64,000 nucleotides of DNA from Streptomyces sp. HUAS MG91 (GTDB lineage Bacteria > Actinomycetota > Actinomycetes > Streptomycetales > Streptomycetaceae). The translations under genes and the position numbers were made by a program. The notes under the pieces are model-generated. The model had not been told where the DNA came from. It made no database searches and saw nothing but the letters and a program-made list of their open reading frames with translations. Shown piece by piece: positions 55,028 through 61,651 of the stretch (positions are counted from its first letter, which is position 1; every line of letters begins with the position of its first letter). The stretch spans positions 4,154,001 through 4,218,000 of the forward strand of contig NZ_CP159534.1 in the NCBI RefSeq assembly GCF_040529335.1, written 5' to 3'.

Positions 55028-55692
55028 GCCGAGGCCCTGCCCACGACCGGGGCCAGCCCGGCCGACCGTGCGACCGCGCCGGCGTCCCCGCACTCCGCGA
55101 GCCAGTTCGCCAGCATCAGGTGCCCGTGCTCGGTGAGGACGGACTCCGGATGGAACTGGACTCCCTCGACGGGCAGTTCACGGTGGCGCAGCCCCATGAT
55201 GATGCCGTCGTCGGTGCGGGCGGTGACCTCCAGCTCGGCCGGGACCGTGCCCGGTTCGGCGGCCAGCGAGTGGTAGCGGGTCGCGGTGAACGGGTCGGGC
55301 AGTCCGGCGAAGACGCCCTTGCCCTCGTGCCGCACCAGGGACGTCTTGCCGTGCAGCAGCTCGGGCGCCCGGTCCACCACACCCCCGTACGCCACCTGCA
55401 TCGACTGCATGCCGAGGCAGACGCCGAAGACGGGCACCCCGGTCGCGGCGCAGTACCGCACCATCTCGATGCAGACACCGGCCTGTTCGGGAGCGCCGGG
55501 TCCCGGTGACAGCAGCACGCCGTCGAAGCCGTCCTGGGCGTGCGCGGTCGTCACCTCGTCGTTGCGCAGCACCTCGCACTCGGCACCCAGCTGGTACAGG
55601 TACTGGACGAGGTTGAAGACGAAGCTGTCGTAGTTGTCGACGACGAGGATGCGCGTCCTGCGGTTCTCGTCGCGGGTCGTTCCAGTGCTCAC
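55024..55692 (-). CDS. pabA: Aminodeoxychorismate/anthranilate synthase component II (glutamine amidotransferase)
   Basis: The product has 222 residues from GTG 55692. The class I glutaminase triad is present: Cys in VFGVCLGMQ, and His and Glu in VEGVQFHPES. The TrpG/PabA N-terminus ILVVDNYDSFVFNLVQYL is typical. It supplies ammonia for p-aminobenzoate (folate) or anthranilate (tryptophan) formation. Its location between pknB and DUF881 is the same as trpG/pabA in mycobacteria. It overlaps both neighbours by four bases. Confidence 0.9.
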   Translation of the reverse strand: MSTGTTRDENRRTRILVVDNYDSFVFNLVQYLYQLGAECEVLRNDEVTTAHAQDGFDGVLLSPGPGAPEQAGVCIEMVRYCAATGVPVFGVCLGMQSMQVAYGGVVDRAPELLHGKTSLVRHEGKGVFAGLPDPFTATRYHSLAAEPGTVPAELEVTARTDDGIIMGLRHRELPVEGVQFHPESVLTEHGHLMLANWLAECGDAGAVARSAGLAPVVGRASA

Positions 55693-55850
55693 TGACCGTC
55701 CACCGTTACGTCGTTGAAGGGCAGCAGCGGCTCGGCCCACGGAAAGACGTACTGGAACAGCACATAGACGACTGCCAGAACCAGCACGACCGAAATCAGT
55801 GCCCTCACCCAAGCGTTCCCCGGCAGATGCCGCCAGATCCAGCCGTACAT
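55689..55850 (-). CDS. 53-residue single-pass membrane protein
   Basis: A small reading frame runs from ATG 55850 to a TGA at 55689 that overlaps the pabA GTG by four bases. Its product begins MYGWIWRHLPGNAWVRAL, then has a membrane segment of about 20 hydrophobic residues and ends PLLPFNDVTVDGQ. The coupling to pabA and the sortase gene and the good hydrophobic profile support a real gene. Function is unknown; it may assist the sortases in the same operon. Confidence 0.72.
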   Translation of the reverse strand: MYGWIWRHLPGNAWVRALISVVLVLAVVYVLFQYVFPWAEPLLPFNDVTVDGQ

Positions 55851-55889
55851 GCCGGTCGCTCCCTCCACACTGTCCGCTACGGCACCAGA

Positions 55890-56588
55890 CTAACGGCGCA
55901 AGGCTTTCGGTTTCCCGGCCTCTACAGGCTGAGTGGAATCAAGGTGGCCCCACACGATCAGCCGATGGCTGTGGCCCCACTCGGGCTCGCAGGTCGTGAG
56001 CGTCAGATAGCGGCCCGGTTCCTTGTATCCGGACTTGACCGGCACCGGGTCGATGACGGCGACATCGCTGGGCAGCGTCTTGTAGGGCTCGGTGTCGATG
56101 ACGTACGTGAACCAGGTCGTCCCGTCCGTGAGCACCACGTCGTCGCCGGGCCGCAGCTTCGGGAAGTCCTTGAACGGGTCACCGTAGGTGCGCCGGTGGC
56201 CGGCCACCGCGAAGTTCCCCTTCTGCCCGAGCTGCGCGGTCCCGGAGTAGTGGCCGAGCCCCTTCTTCAGGGTGCCGACGTCGGTGTCCTCCAGGACCGG
56301 CTTGTTCCACGTGAAACCGAGCCGCGGGATGTACATCACGGCGAACGGCCTGCCGTCCTTGTACGCGGCCGGCTTCGGCGGCGAGGTCTGGGCCGGCCCG
56401 TCGGACGGCGCGGCGCTCGCGACCGGTCTCTTCGCCCACTGCCTCTGGAGGTCGTCGATCTGGTGGTCCATCGCGCTGTCGGCCTTCACACCGGTCCAGA
56501 ACAGCACGTACACGACGAACAGCACGATCACGGCGCCCACCGTGATGCACAACTCGCTGAACGTCCGGACGACGACTCGCACCGACAC
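55890..56588 (-). CDS. Class E sortase, copy 3
   Basis: The product has 232 residues from GTG 56588, with only a short N-tail. A membrane segment spans 8-32 and the catalytic residues are His131 (AVAGHRRTYG), Cys200 (TLTTCEP) and Arg209 (HRLIVWG). TLTTCEP differs from the TLTTCTP of the other two copies, so substrate choice may differ. The gene body also holds a parS-like site at 56304. Confidence 0.9.
   Translation of the reverse strand: MSVRVVVRTFSELCITVGAVIVLFVVYVLFWTGVKADSAMDHQIDDLQRQWAKRPVASAAPSDGPAQTSPPKPAAYKDGRPFAVMYIPRLGFTWNKPVLEDTDVGTLKKGLGHYSGTAQLGQKGNFAVAGHRRTYGDPFKDFPKLRPGDDVVLTDGTTWFTYVIDTEPYKTLPSDVAVIDPVPVKSGYKEPGRYLTLTTCEPEWGHSHRLIVWGHLDSTQPVEAGKPKALRR
56304..56317. other. parS: parS-like site with one mismatch
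   Basis: GTTCCACGTGAAAC differs from the ParB consensus GTTTCACGTGAAAC at one base. It lies in the sortase 3 coding region. Streptomyces parS sets include one-mismatch sites that still bind ParB. Confidence 0.6.
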
Positions 56589-56627
56589 TGGTCCCCCAGG
56601 GGCAGCTACTCCACGGCTATTCCACGG

Positions 56628-57407
56628 CTAGTCCACGGGCTTCGCGTAGTGGAGATCCACTGTGCCCGAGTAGCCGGGAAGAGTCACCGCCCCGTCGTCC
56701 TCGACTTTCCAGCCGAGCCCGTAGGCGTTGACGTAGAGCATGTACGTCTGGATCTCGGGCGAGGCGGCGACGGCGGCCTTCAGCTTCTCCGGGTCGCCGA
56801 CCGCCGTGATCTTGTACGGGGGCGAGTAGACGCGGCCCTGGAGGATCAGGGTGTTGCCCACGCAGCGCACGGCCGAGGTGCCGATCAGGCGCTGGTCCAT
56901 GACCTTGATGCCCTTGGCTCCGCCGTGCCACAGCGCGTTCACCACGGCCTGGAGGTCCTGCTGGTGGATGACGAGGTCGTCGGGCTGCGGGTCGGGGTAG
57001 CCGGGGAGCCGGACGGTGGCGTCGGGCGGGGCGTCGTCGAGGGTGACGGAGATCGCCTCGCCGGTCAGCTTCTTGGTGCCGGACGCCGTCTGGAGGCGGT
57101 CCAGCTTCTCGTCCTCCGCCTTGGTCGAGCCGTCGTCGCGCCGCGCGAGCCGCTCGACGTCCCCGCGGGTTCCGCTGTTGGCCGCTTCCAGTTCCTGGTT
57201 CTTGTGGCTGCGCTCCTGAATGAGGTCGGAGAGCTTCAGCAGAGAGGCATCCGTGCGGATATTGGTGCCCTTGGCCGTATTGAAACTGGTGAAGAAGATC
57301 AGCCCGGCAAGGGCGAAAACTCCCACGGTGAGCACCCGCACCGGTCGGAAACGGCCGTGGGCGCCGCCCTGGTCAGGGCGGTTTCGGGGGTCGGCAGAAT
57401 TGCTCAA
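56628..57407 (-). CDS. DUF881 family protein
   Basis: The product has 259 residues from a TTG at 57407. One membrane segment near 25-45 is followed by a coiled helix and the DUF881 domain with [32 protein letters not shown] (split for length) and [20 protein letters not shown]881 genes are always beside crgA and trpG/pabA in actinobacteria and are linked with wall growth or sporulation; the precise role is unknown. Confidence 0.88.
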   Translation of the reverse strand: MSNSADPRNRPDQGGAHGRFRPVRVLTVGVFALAGLIFFTSFNTAKGTNIRTDASLLKLSDLIQERSHKNQELEAANSGTRGDVERLARRDDGSTKAEDEKLDRLQTASGTKKLTGEAISVTLDDAPPDATVRLPGYPDPQPDDLVIHQQDLQAVVNALWHGGAKGIKVMDQRLIGTSAVRCVGNTLILQGRVYSPPYKITAVGDPEKLKAAVAASPEIQTYMLYVNAYGLGWKVEDDGAVTLPGYSGTVDLHYAKPVD

Positions 57408-57559
57408 CGTACCCTTATCTCCTTCAACGCCGTGGAAGCACTACGCTAACGGACGGCCGGGGGAGCGCTCATAGTCCTTTGAAGTTCCGCTTGTACGCTG
57501 CCCGGAGCCAGCCCACGTTCCCTGCGCGGCCACGCAGCGCATCGACAGGAGAGACCCTC

Positions 57560-57817
57560 GTGCCGAAGTCACGTATCCGCAAGAAGGCCGACTACACGCC
57601 GCCGCCGGCGTCGAAGCAGGCAGCCAACATCAAGCTGACCAACCGCGGTTGGGTGGCTCCCGTGATGCTCGCCCTGTTCCTGATCGGGCTGGCCTGGATC
57701 GTCGTCTTCTACGTGTCGGACACCCAGCTGCCCATCGAGGCCTTCGGCAACTGGAACATCGTGGTGGGCTTCGGCTTCATCGCCGCCGGGTTCGGCGTCT
57801 CCACCCAGTGGAAATAG
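57560..57817 (+). CDS. crgA: Cell division protein CrgA
   Basis: The product has 85 residues from GTG 57560 (AGGAG eight bases upstream). [16 protein letters not shown] at the N-terminus and two membrane segments ([21 protein letters not shown] and [16 protein letters not shown], split for length) are diagnostic. CrgA binds FtsZ-ring and wall-synthesis proteins and delays septation in Streptomyces aerial hyphae. It is divergent from DUF881. Confidence 0.95.
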   Translation: MPKSRIRKKADYTPPPASKQAANIKLTNRGWVAPVMLALFLIGLAWIVVFYVSDTQLPIEAFGNWNIVVGFGFIAAGFGVSTQWK

Positions 57818-57853
57818 CGCACACTCCGGCCTGATCGCCAGCTCTGCCCCAAG

Positions 57854-58088
57854 CTATCCACTGAGTTATCCACAAGGCTTGTCCACAGTGGGGATAACTC
57901 TACGATCTGTGGATAACCCTCAGGCTGTTGACGCTGGTGTGACTAATCAGGCACTCATCGAGCACACGTTCGCCCCTTGCCTCTCCTGGGATAAGCCCAG
58001 GTCAGAGGCGAGGGGCGAGGTCGTGTGGGGCGCGTTGTGCACCTTCCCCGGTCCACTGTGGACAACTGGGGCCAACAACGGTGGATAA
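57854..58088. other. Cluster of DnaA boxes between crgA and the rhomboid gene
   Basis: Four perfect boxes stand in this gap: TTATCCACA at 57866, TTGTCCACA at 57879, reversed TTATCCACA at 57908 and reversed TTGTCCACA at 58057. Boxes with one mismatch are at 57889 and 58080 (both reversed), and a weak two-mismatch one at 57854. Most lie in both orientations within 60 bases. There is no AT-rich unwinding element of the kind at oriC, so a DnaA-titration site is more likely than a second origin. From memory, an oriC-near DnaA-box cluster with such a role (D78) is known in S. coelicolor. Confidence 0.8.
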
Positions 58089-58094
58089 CTGTGC

Positions 58095-58988
58095 TCAGGT
58101 GAGCTGAGCCGTTCTGACGACGACAGTGACGACGACGGCCAGCAGGACCACGGCGCAGGTCCCGAACTGGATGAGGGAACGGCGCTCGCGCGGGGCGTGC
58201 ACCATCGCGTAACCGACGACCAGGCCGGCCACGAGGCCGCCGATGTGGGCCTGCCAGGAGATGCCGGCCCAGGTGAACGTGAAGATCAGATTGACCACGA
58301 GCAGCCCGATGACCGGCCGCATGTCGTAGTTGAGGCGGCGCATCAGGATCGCCGTGGCGCCGAACAGGCCGTAGATGGCGCCGGACGCTCCCAGAGTGGA
58401 CCCGTGCGGGTCACCGAACATGTACGCCACGGCGCTGCCCGCGAGCCCTGAAGCGAAGTAGAGCGCCAGATAGCGGGCCCGGCCCAGTGCGGTCTCCAGA
58501 GGCCCGCCGAGCCACCACAGGCTGAGCATGTTGAACGCGATGTGCCAGACCTGGTAGTGCGCGAACATCGACGTCACCAGGCGATACCACTCCCCGACCG
58601 CCACGCCCTCCCTGGGCGCGAGGGGAGCCGGGGGCCAGGATCCGACCAGCACCAGGTGGTCGAGGAGCGTGCTGCTCACGTGGACCGCGATGAACACCGC
58701 GACGTTGATCCCGATCAGCACCTTGGTGACCAGCCGCGGGTCGCTCGCGATCGTGCCGCCCGCGAGGGTGCGCGGCTGGTTGGCCGTGGGGGCGTGTCCC
58801 GTCCCCGAGCCGTCGCGCACGCACTCCGGACACTGGAACCCGACCGAGGCGCTGACCATGCACTCCGGGCAGATGGGCCGCTCGCAGCGGGTGCAGCGGA
58901 TGCCGGTCGGCCGGTCCGGATGCCGGTAGCAGCCGGGCAGGCCCTGCGCGTCCTGCGGTTCCTGCGGGCTGCCGGGCGCCTGTTCCAT
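58095..58988 (-). CDS. Rhomboid-family intramembrane serine protease with N-terminal zinc finger
   Basis: The product has 297 residues. A short zinc-binding region with four Cys and a His pattern (CYRHPDRPTGIRCTRCERPICPECM, split) precedes six membrane segments. The rhomboid active site is seen in GASGAIYGLFG (catalytic Ser) and in WQAHIGGLVAGLVVG (catalytic His). It may cut single-pass membrane proteins; its substrates are unknown. It is convergent with crgA across the DnaA-box cluster. Confidence 0.9.
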   Translation of the reverse strand: MEQAPGSPQEPQDAQGLPGCYRHPDRPTGIRCTRCERPICPECMVSASVGFQCPECVRDGSGTGHAPTANQPRTLAGGTIASDPRLVTKVLIGINVAVFIAVHVSSTLLDHLVLVGSWPPAPLAPREGVAVGEWYRLVTSMFAHYQVWHIAFNMLSLWWLGGPLETALGRARYLALYFASGLAGSAVAYMFGDPHGSTLGASGAIYGLFGATAILMRRLNYDMRPVIGLLVVNLIFTFTWAGISWQAHIGGLVAGLVVGYAMVHAPRERRSLIQFGTCAVVLLAVVVTVVVRTAQLT

Positions 58989-59090
58989 GTCGGTCGTCCC
59001 CTAGGTGAGAGCGGTGGTGGGGCGCCGCGCGGCAACGCGCCGCCCCGCCCATCCTTACGGACGAGCGGGGCGCATTGGTTCCCTGCGGCC

Positions 59091-59618
59091 CTATCGGGTC
59101 TCGACGGCCACCGACTCGATGACCACGTCGTTGACCGGACGGTCGGTGCGCGGGTTGGTGGTCGCGTTGGCGATGGCATCCACGACCTTCTGGCTGGCCT
59201 CGTCGACGACCTCGCCGAAGATGGTGTGCTTGCGGGTCAGCCAGGCGGTCGGCGAGACGGTGATGAAGAACTGCGAGCCGTTGGTCCCCGGCCCCGCGTT
59301 GGCCATCGCCAGCAGGTACGGCTTGGTGAAGGCCAGGTCGGGGTGGAACTCGTCGTCGAACTGGTAGCCCGGGCCGCCCGTGCCGTTCCCCAGCGGGTCG
59401 CCGCCCTGGATCATGAAGCCGCTGATCACACGGTGGAAGACCGTGCCGTCGTAGAGCGGGGCCGTGGACTTCTCACCGGTCTCCGGGTTGGTCCACTCCC
59501 GTTCACCCCGGGCGAGCTCCACGAAGTTCTTGACCGTCTTGGGCGCGTGGTTCGGCAGAAGCCTGACCTCGATGTCGCCCTGATTCGTCCTGAGGGTGGC
59601 ATACAGCTGCTCGGCCAC
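59091..59618 (-). CDS. ppiA: Cyclophilin-type peptidyl-prolyl cis-trans isomerase
   Basis: The product has 175 residues from GTG 59618 with GGAAGG upstream. Typical cyclophilin segments are NHAPKTVKNFVELA, FHRVISGFMIQGGDPLGNGTGG (split), GTNGSQFFITVSP and KHTIFGEVV, including the catalytic Arg and the Phe/Trp pocket. It folds proline-containing proteins in the cytoplasm. In mycobacteria ppiA lies in the same neighbourhood. Confidence 0.92.
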   Translation of the reverse strand: MAEQLYATLRTNQGDIEVRLLPNHAPKTVKNFVELARGEREWTNPETGEKSTAPLYDGTVFHRVISGFMIQGGDPLGNGTGGPGYQFDDEFHPDLAFTKPYLLAMANAGPGTNGSQFFITVSPTAWLTRKHTIFGEVVDEASQKVVDAIANATTNPRTDRPVNDVVIESVAVETR

Positions 59619-59935
59619 GATCCGCCTTCCGTCGTCTCCTGTGCTCGCCCGATCCTCGCACGGCACGGGTACGGGGGTTTCAGCCACCGAAAACCGGTCT
59701 ACTCGATACAGAGCAGGAGCGCCCTGCCACGATCCGTGGCATTGTCGTCGACAAGCCCTATTTACCGCTCTTACCCGTCCTTACCGTTCTTAGCGTTCTT
59801 TCCGCTTCGTACCGATCCCTACTGGTCGGTACCGATCCTTATCAAGCCTTACCGCCGTAGGGCACTTCCAGCAGGCATGATCAGCAAAAGGGTGGAAAGG
59901 TGAAATACCTGTACGCCACCGAGGAGGAGGATCAC
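59619..59935. promoter_or_regulatory. Divergent region with TTACCG-type repeat tract
   Basis: From 59761 to 59854 the DNA is AT-rich and made of imperfect units around TTACCGTTC with a period of 9-10 bases. It includes two GTACCGATCC copies 20 bases apart (59809, 59829) and a TCGGTACCGA palindrome (59826-59835). It lies before the DUF5324 gene and might be a multi-site operator. No gene is seen in the stretch. Confidence 0.5.
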
Positions 59936-60634
59936 GTGACCCGCATCGACAGCGTGCGCGCCGCGACCGGCTCGGCGAAGGACAGCGTGCTGCACGCCGC
60001 GGAAGTGGTGGCGCCCTACGCGGAAACGGCCAAGGACAAGGCCGCGCAGTACGCTCACGACGCCCGTGTCGCGCTCGCTCCCAAGGTCTCGCAGGCCGCG
60101 CAGCAGGCTCGCGTCCAGTACGACGCACACCTTGCGCCGCGCCTTGAGCAGGCCCGCACTCATGTGCCGCCGAAGGTCGATCACGCCGCGCACGAAGCAG
60201 CGGCCCGCACCCGCACGGCTGCCCGGCAGGCGGCCGACTATTCCAAGCCGCGCCTGGAGCACGCCGTGGCCGCGGCCGGTCCGGTCCGCGACGAGGCGGC
60301 GGCCCGCAGCACCGCGGCGCTGGCCGCCCTGCGCGGGCAGGTGTCTCCCGAGCAGATCAGGAAGCTGGCCCGCAAGAAGGAGCGCCGGGCGCGTGCCGGA
60401 CGTCTCGCCAAGGGCCTGGCCGTGCTGGGCATCCTGGCCGGCGGGGCGTTCGCCGCGTGGAAGTGGTGGGACAAGCAGGCCAACCCGGACTGGCTCGTCG
60501 AGCCGCCGGCCGCCACCGAGGTGCCCGACTCCGCTCCGCTGGCCTCGGTCGACGGCAGCGGTCAGGACATCCTCGACCCCGAGGTCCAGGCCAAGCAGGC
60601 CGAGGCCGAGACGGGCCCGGAGGACAAGCACTGA
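59936..60634 (+). CDS. DUF5324 family protein
   Basis: The product has 232 residues from GTG 59936, chosen because GGAGGAGG stands just upstream. The first two thirds are an Ala/Lys/Arg/Glu-rich helical stretch with heptad character (AKDSVLHAAEVVAPYAETAKDKAAQ) and end in a membrane segment at about 160-180 (GLAVLGILAGGAFAAWKWW). The tail is acidic. Function is unknown; the pattern resembles an extended helical anchor. It is followed by a terminator and tRNA-Ala. Confidence 0.82.
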   Translation: MTRIDSVRAATGSAKDSVLHAAEVVAPYAETAKDKAAQYAHDARVALAPKVSQAAQQARVQYDAHLAPRLEQARTHVPPKVDHAAHEAAARTRTAARQAADYSKPRLEHAVAAAGPVRDEAAARSTAALAALRGQVSPEQIRKLARKKERRARAGRLAKGLAVLGILAGGAFAAWKWWDKQANPDWLVEPPAATEVPDSAPLASVDGSGQDILDPEVQAKQAEAETGPEDKH

Positions 60635-60660
60635 CGACGACTCACCGCCGCGTCCGACGA

Positions 60661-60703
60661 AAGAACCCCCTTGACCATGTCTCCACAGGTCAAGGGGGTT
60701 CTT
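60661..60703. terminator. Perfect terminator between DUF5324 gene and tRNA-Ala
   Basis: Perfect 16-base arms (60661-60676, 60688-60703) with an 11-base loop and AAGAA/TTCTT ends. It suits both the DUF5324 gene on the plus strand and the tRNA on the minus strand. Confidence 0.8.
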
Positions 60704-60708
60704 CTCGG

Positions 60709-60781
60709 TGGAGCCTAGGGGAGTCGAACCCCTGACATCTGCCATGCAAAGACAGCGCTCTACCAACTGAGCTAAGGCCCC
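60709..60781 (-). tRNA. tRNA-Ala (anticodon TGC)
   Basis: Read on the minus strand the gene of 73 bases starts GGGGCCTTAGCTCAGTTGGT. The anticodon loop TTTGCAT has TGC. The T arm GGGGTTCGACTCCCC and acceptor stem AGGCTCC with discriminator A are complete, with one G-U pair. CCA is not encoded. Confidence 0.93.
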
Positions 60782-60964
60782 GAAAACGACGCGTCGCACC
60801 GGCTGAATCACGCTCCGGACGAGCACCGCAGACCAGAGTACCGGGTCACCCCCGGGATCCCGCAAAAGGATTGGGGGTCCCGGCGGACGACCACTCTCCG
60901 TAAGATGCCCCACGTGCTTCGCGGCAGCGAAGCACCGTACTTGGGGAAGCGATGGGGAGACGCA

Positions 60965-61513
60965 ATGGACGCCGCACAGCAGGAAGCTACCGCAAGAGCC
61001 CGGGAGCTCCAGCGCAGCTGGTACGGGGAGCCGCTGGGGGCGCTCTTCCGTCGGCTGATCGAGGACCTCGGCCTCAACCAGGCCCGTCTGGCGGGAGTGC
61101 TCGGACTGTCCGCACCCATGCTGTCCCAGCTGATGAGCGGTCAGCGAGCCAAGATCGGCAACCCCGCGGTGGTGCAGCGCGTACAGCAGCTGCAGGAGCT
61201 GTCCGGGCAGGTCGCCGACGGCAGCGTCAGCGCGGCCGAGGCCACCGAGCGCATGGACGAGATCAAGAAGTCGCAGGGCGGCTCGGTCCTCACCAACACC
61301 GGCCAGTCGTCGTCCGGTTCGGGCGCTCCGACAGTCAAGCGCGTGGTGCGTGAGATCCAGTCGCTGCTGCGCTCCGTCTCCGCCGCCGGCGACATCATCG
61401 ACGCCGCCGACTCCCTCGCGGGGACCCACCCGGAACTGGCAGAGTTCCTCCGGGTGTACGGCGCGGGACGCACCTCGGACGCGGTCGCCCACTACCAGGC
61501 GCACCAGAGCTGA
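60965..61513 (+). CDS. HTH DNA-binding protein (XRE-like)
   Basis: The product has 182 residues from ATG 60965. A helix-turn-helix is at about 25-65 with LGALFRRLIEDLGLNQARLAGVLGLSAPMLSQLMSGQ (split). A coiled or helical rest (VVQRVQQLQELSGQVADG) contains a linker with Ser/Gly repeats and a C-terminal helix bundle. It is conserved in Streptomyces near oriC, but its targets are unknown. It is followed by the kinase gene in the same direction with a 138-base gap. Confidence 0.75.
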   Translation: MDAAQQEATARARELQRSWYGEPLGALFRRLIEDLGLNQARLAGVLGLSAPMLSQLMSGQRAKIGNPAVVQRVQQLQELSGQVADGSVSAAEATERMDEIKKSQGGSVLTNTGQSSSGSGAPTVKRVVREIQSLLRSVSAAGDIIDAADSLAGTHPELAEFLRVYGAGRTSDAVAHYQAHQS

Positions 61514-61651
61514 CCCGGCGAGGTCACCGCACGGCAGCCGGTGCCGTGACCGCCGACATCGACGGTGGTCGCGGGCGGCGCCGGGCGACCTCGCGCGACG
61601 TCCGATGGAGCCCTGCGCAGCGTGGGCCCGGGAGGGGAGCGACGCACGACC

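Larger units (their letters stand above)
60635..60964. other. Intergenic block with terminator, tRNA-Ala and HTH gene promoter
   Basis: This span of 330 bases contains the terminator at 60661-60703, tRNA-Ala at 60709-60781 and the leader of the HTH gene. In the leader, TAAGAT (60901-60906) may be a -10 element. No protein gene is seen. Confidence 0.5.

Noticed and set aside
57854..58088. The DnaA-box cluster as the replication origin itself
   Set aside because: No dnaA, dnaN or gyrase genes are present, and there are far fewer boxes than in a Streptomyces oriC; a titration site is more fitting.
59928..59941. CACGTG core in GATCACGTGACC as parS
   Set aside because: Only the central bases fit; the outer arms do not, so ParB binding is unlikely.
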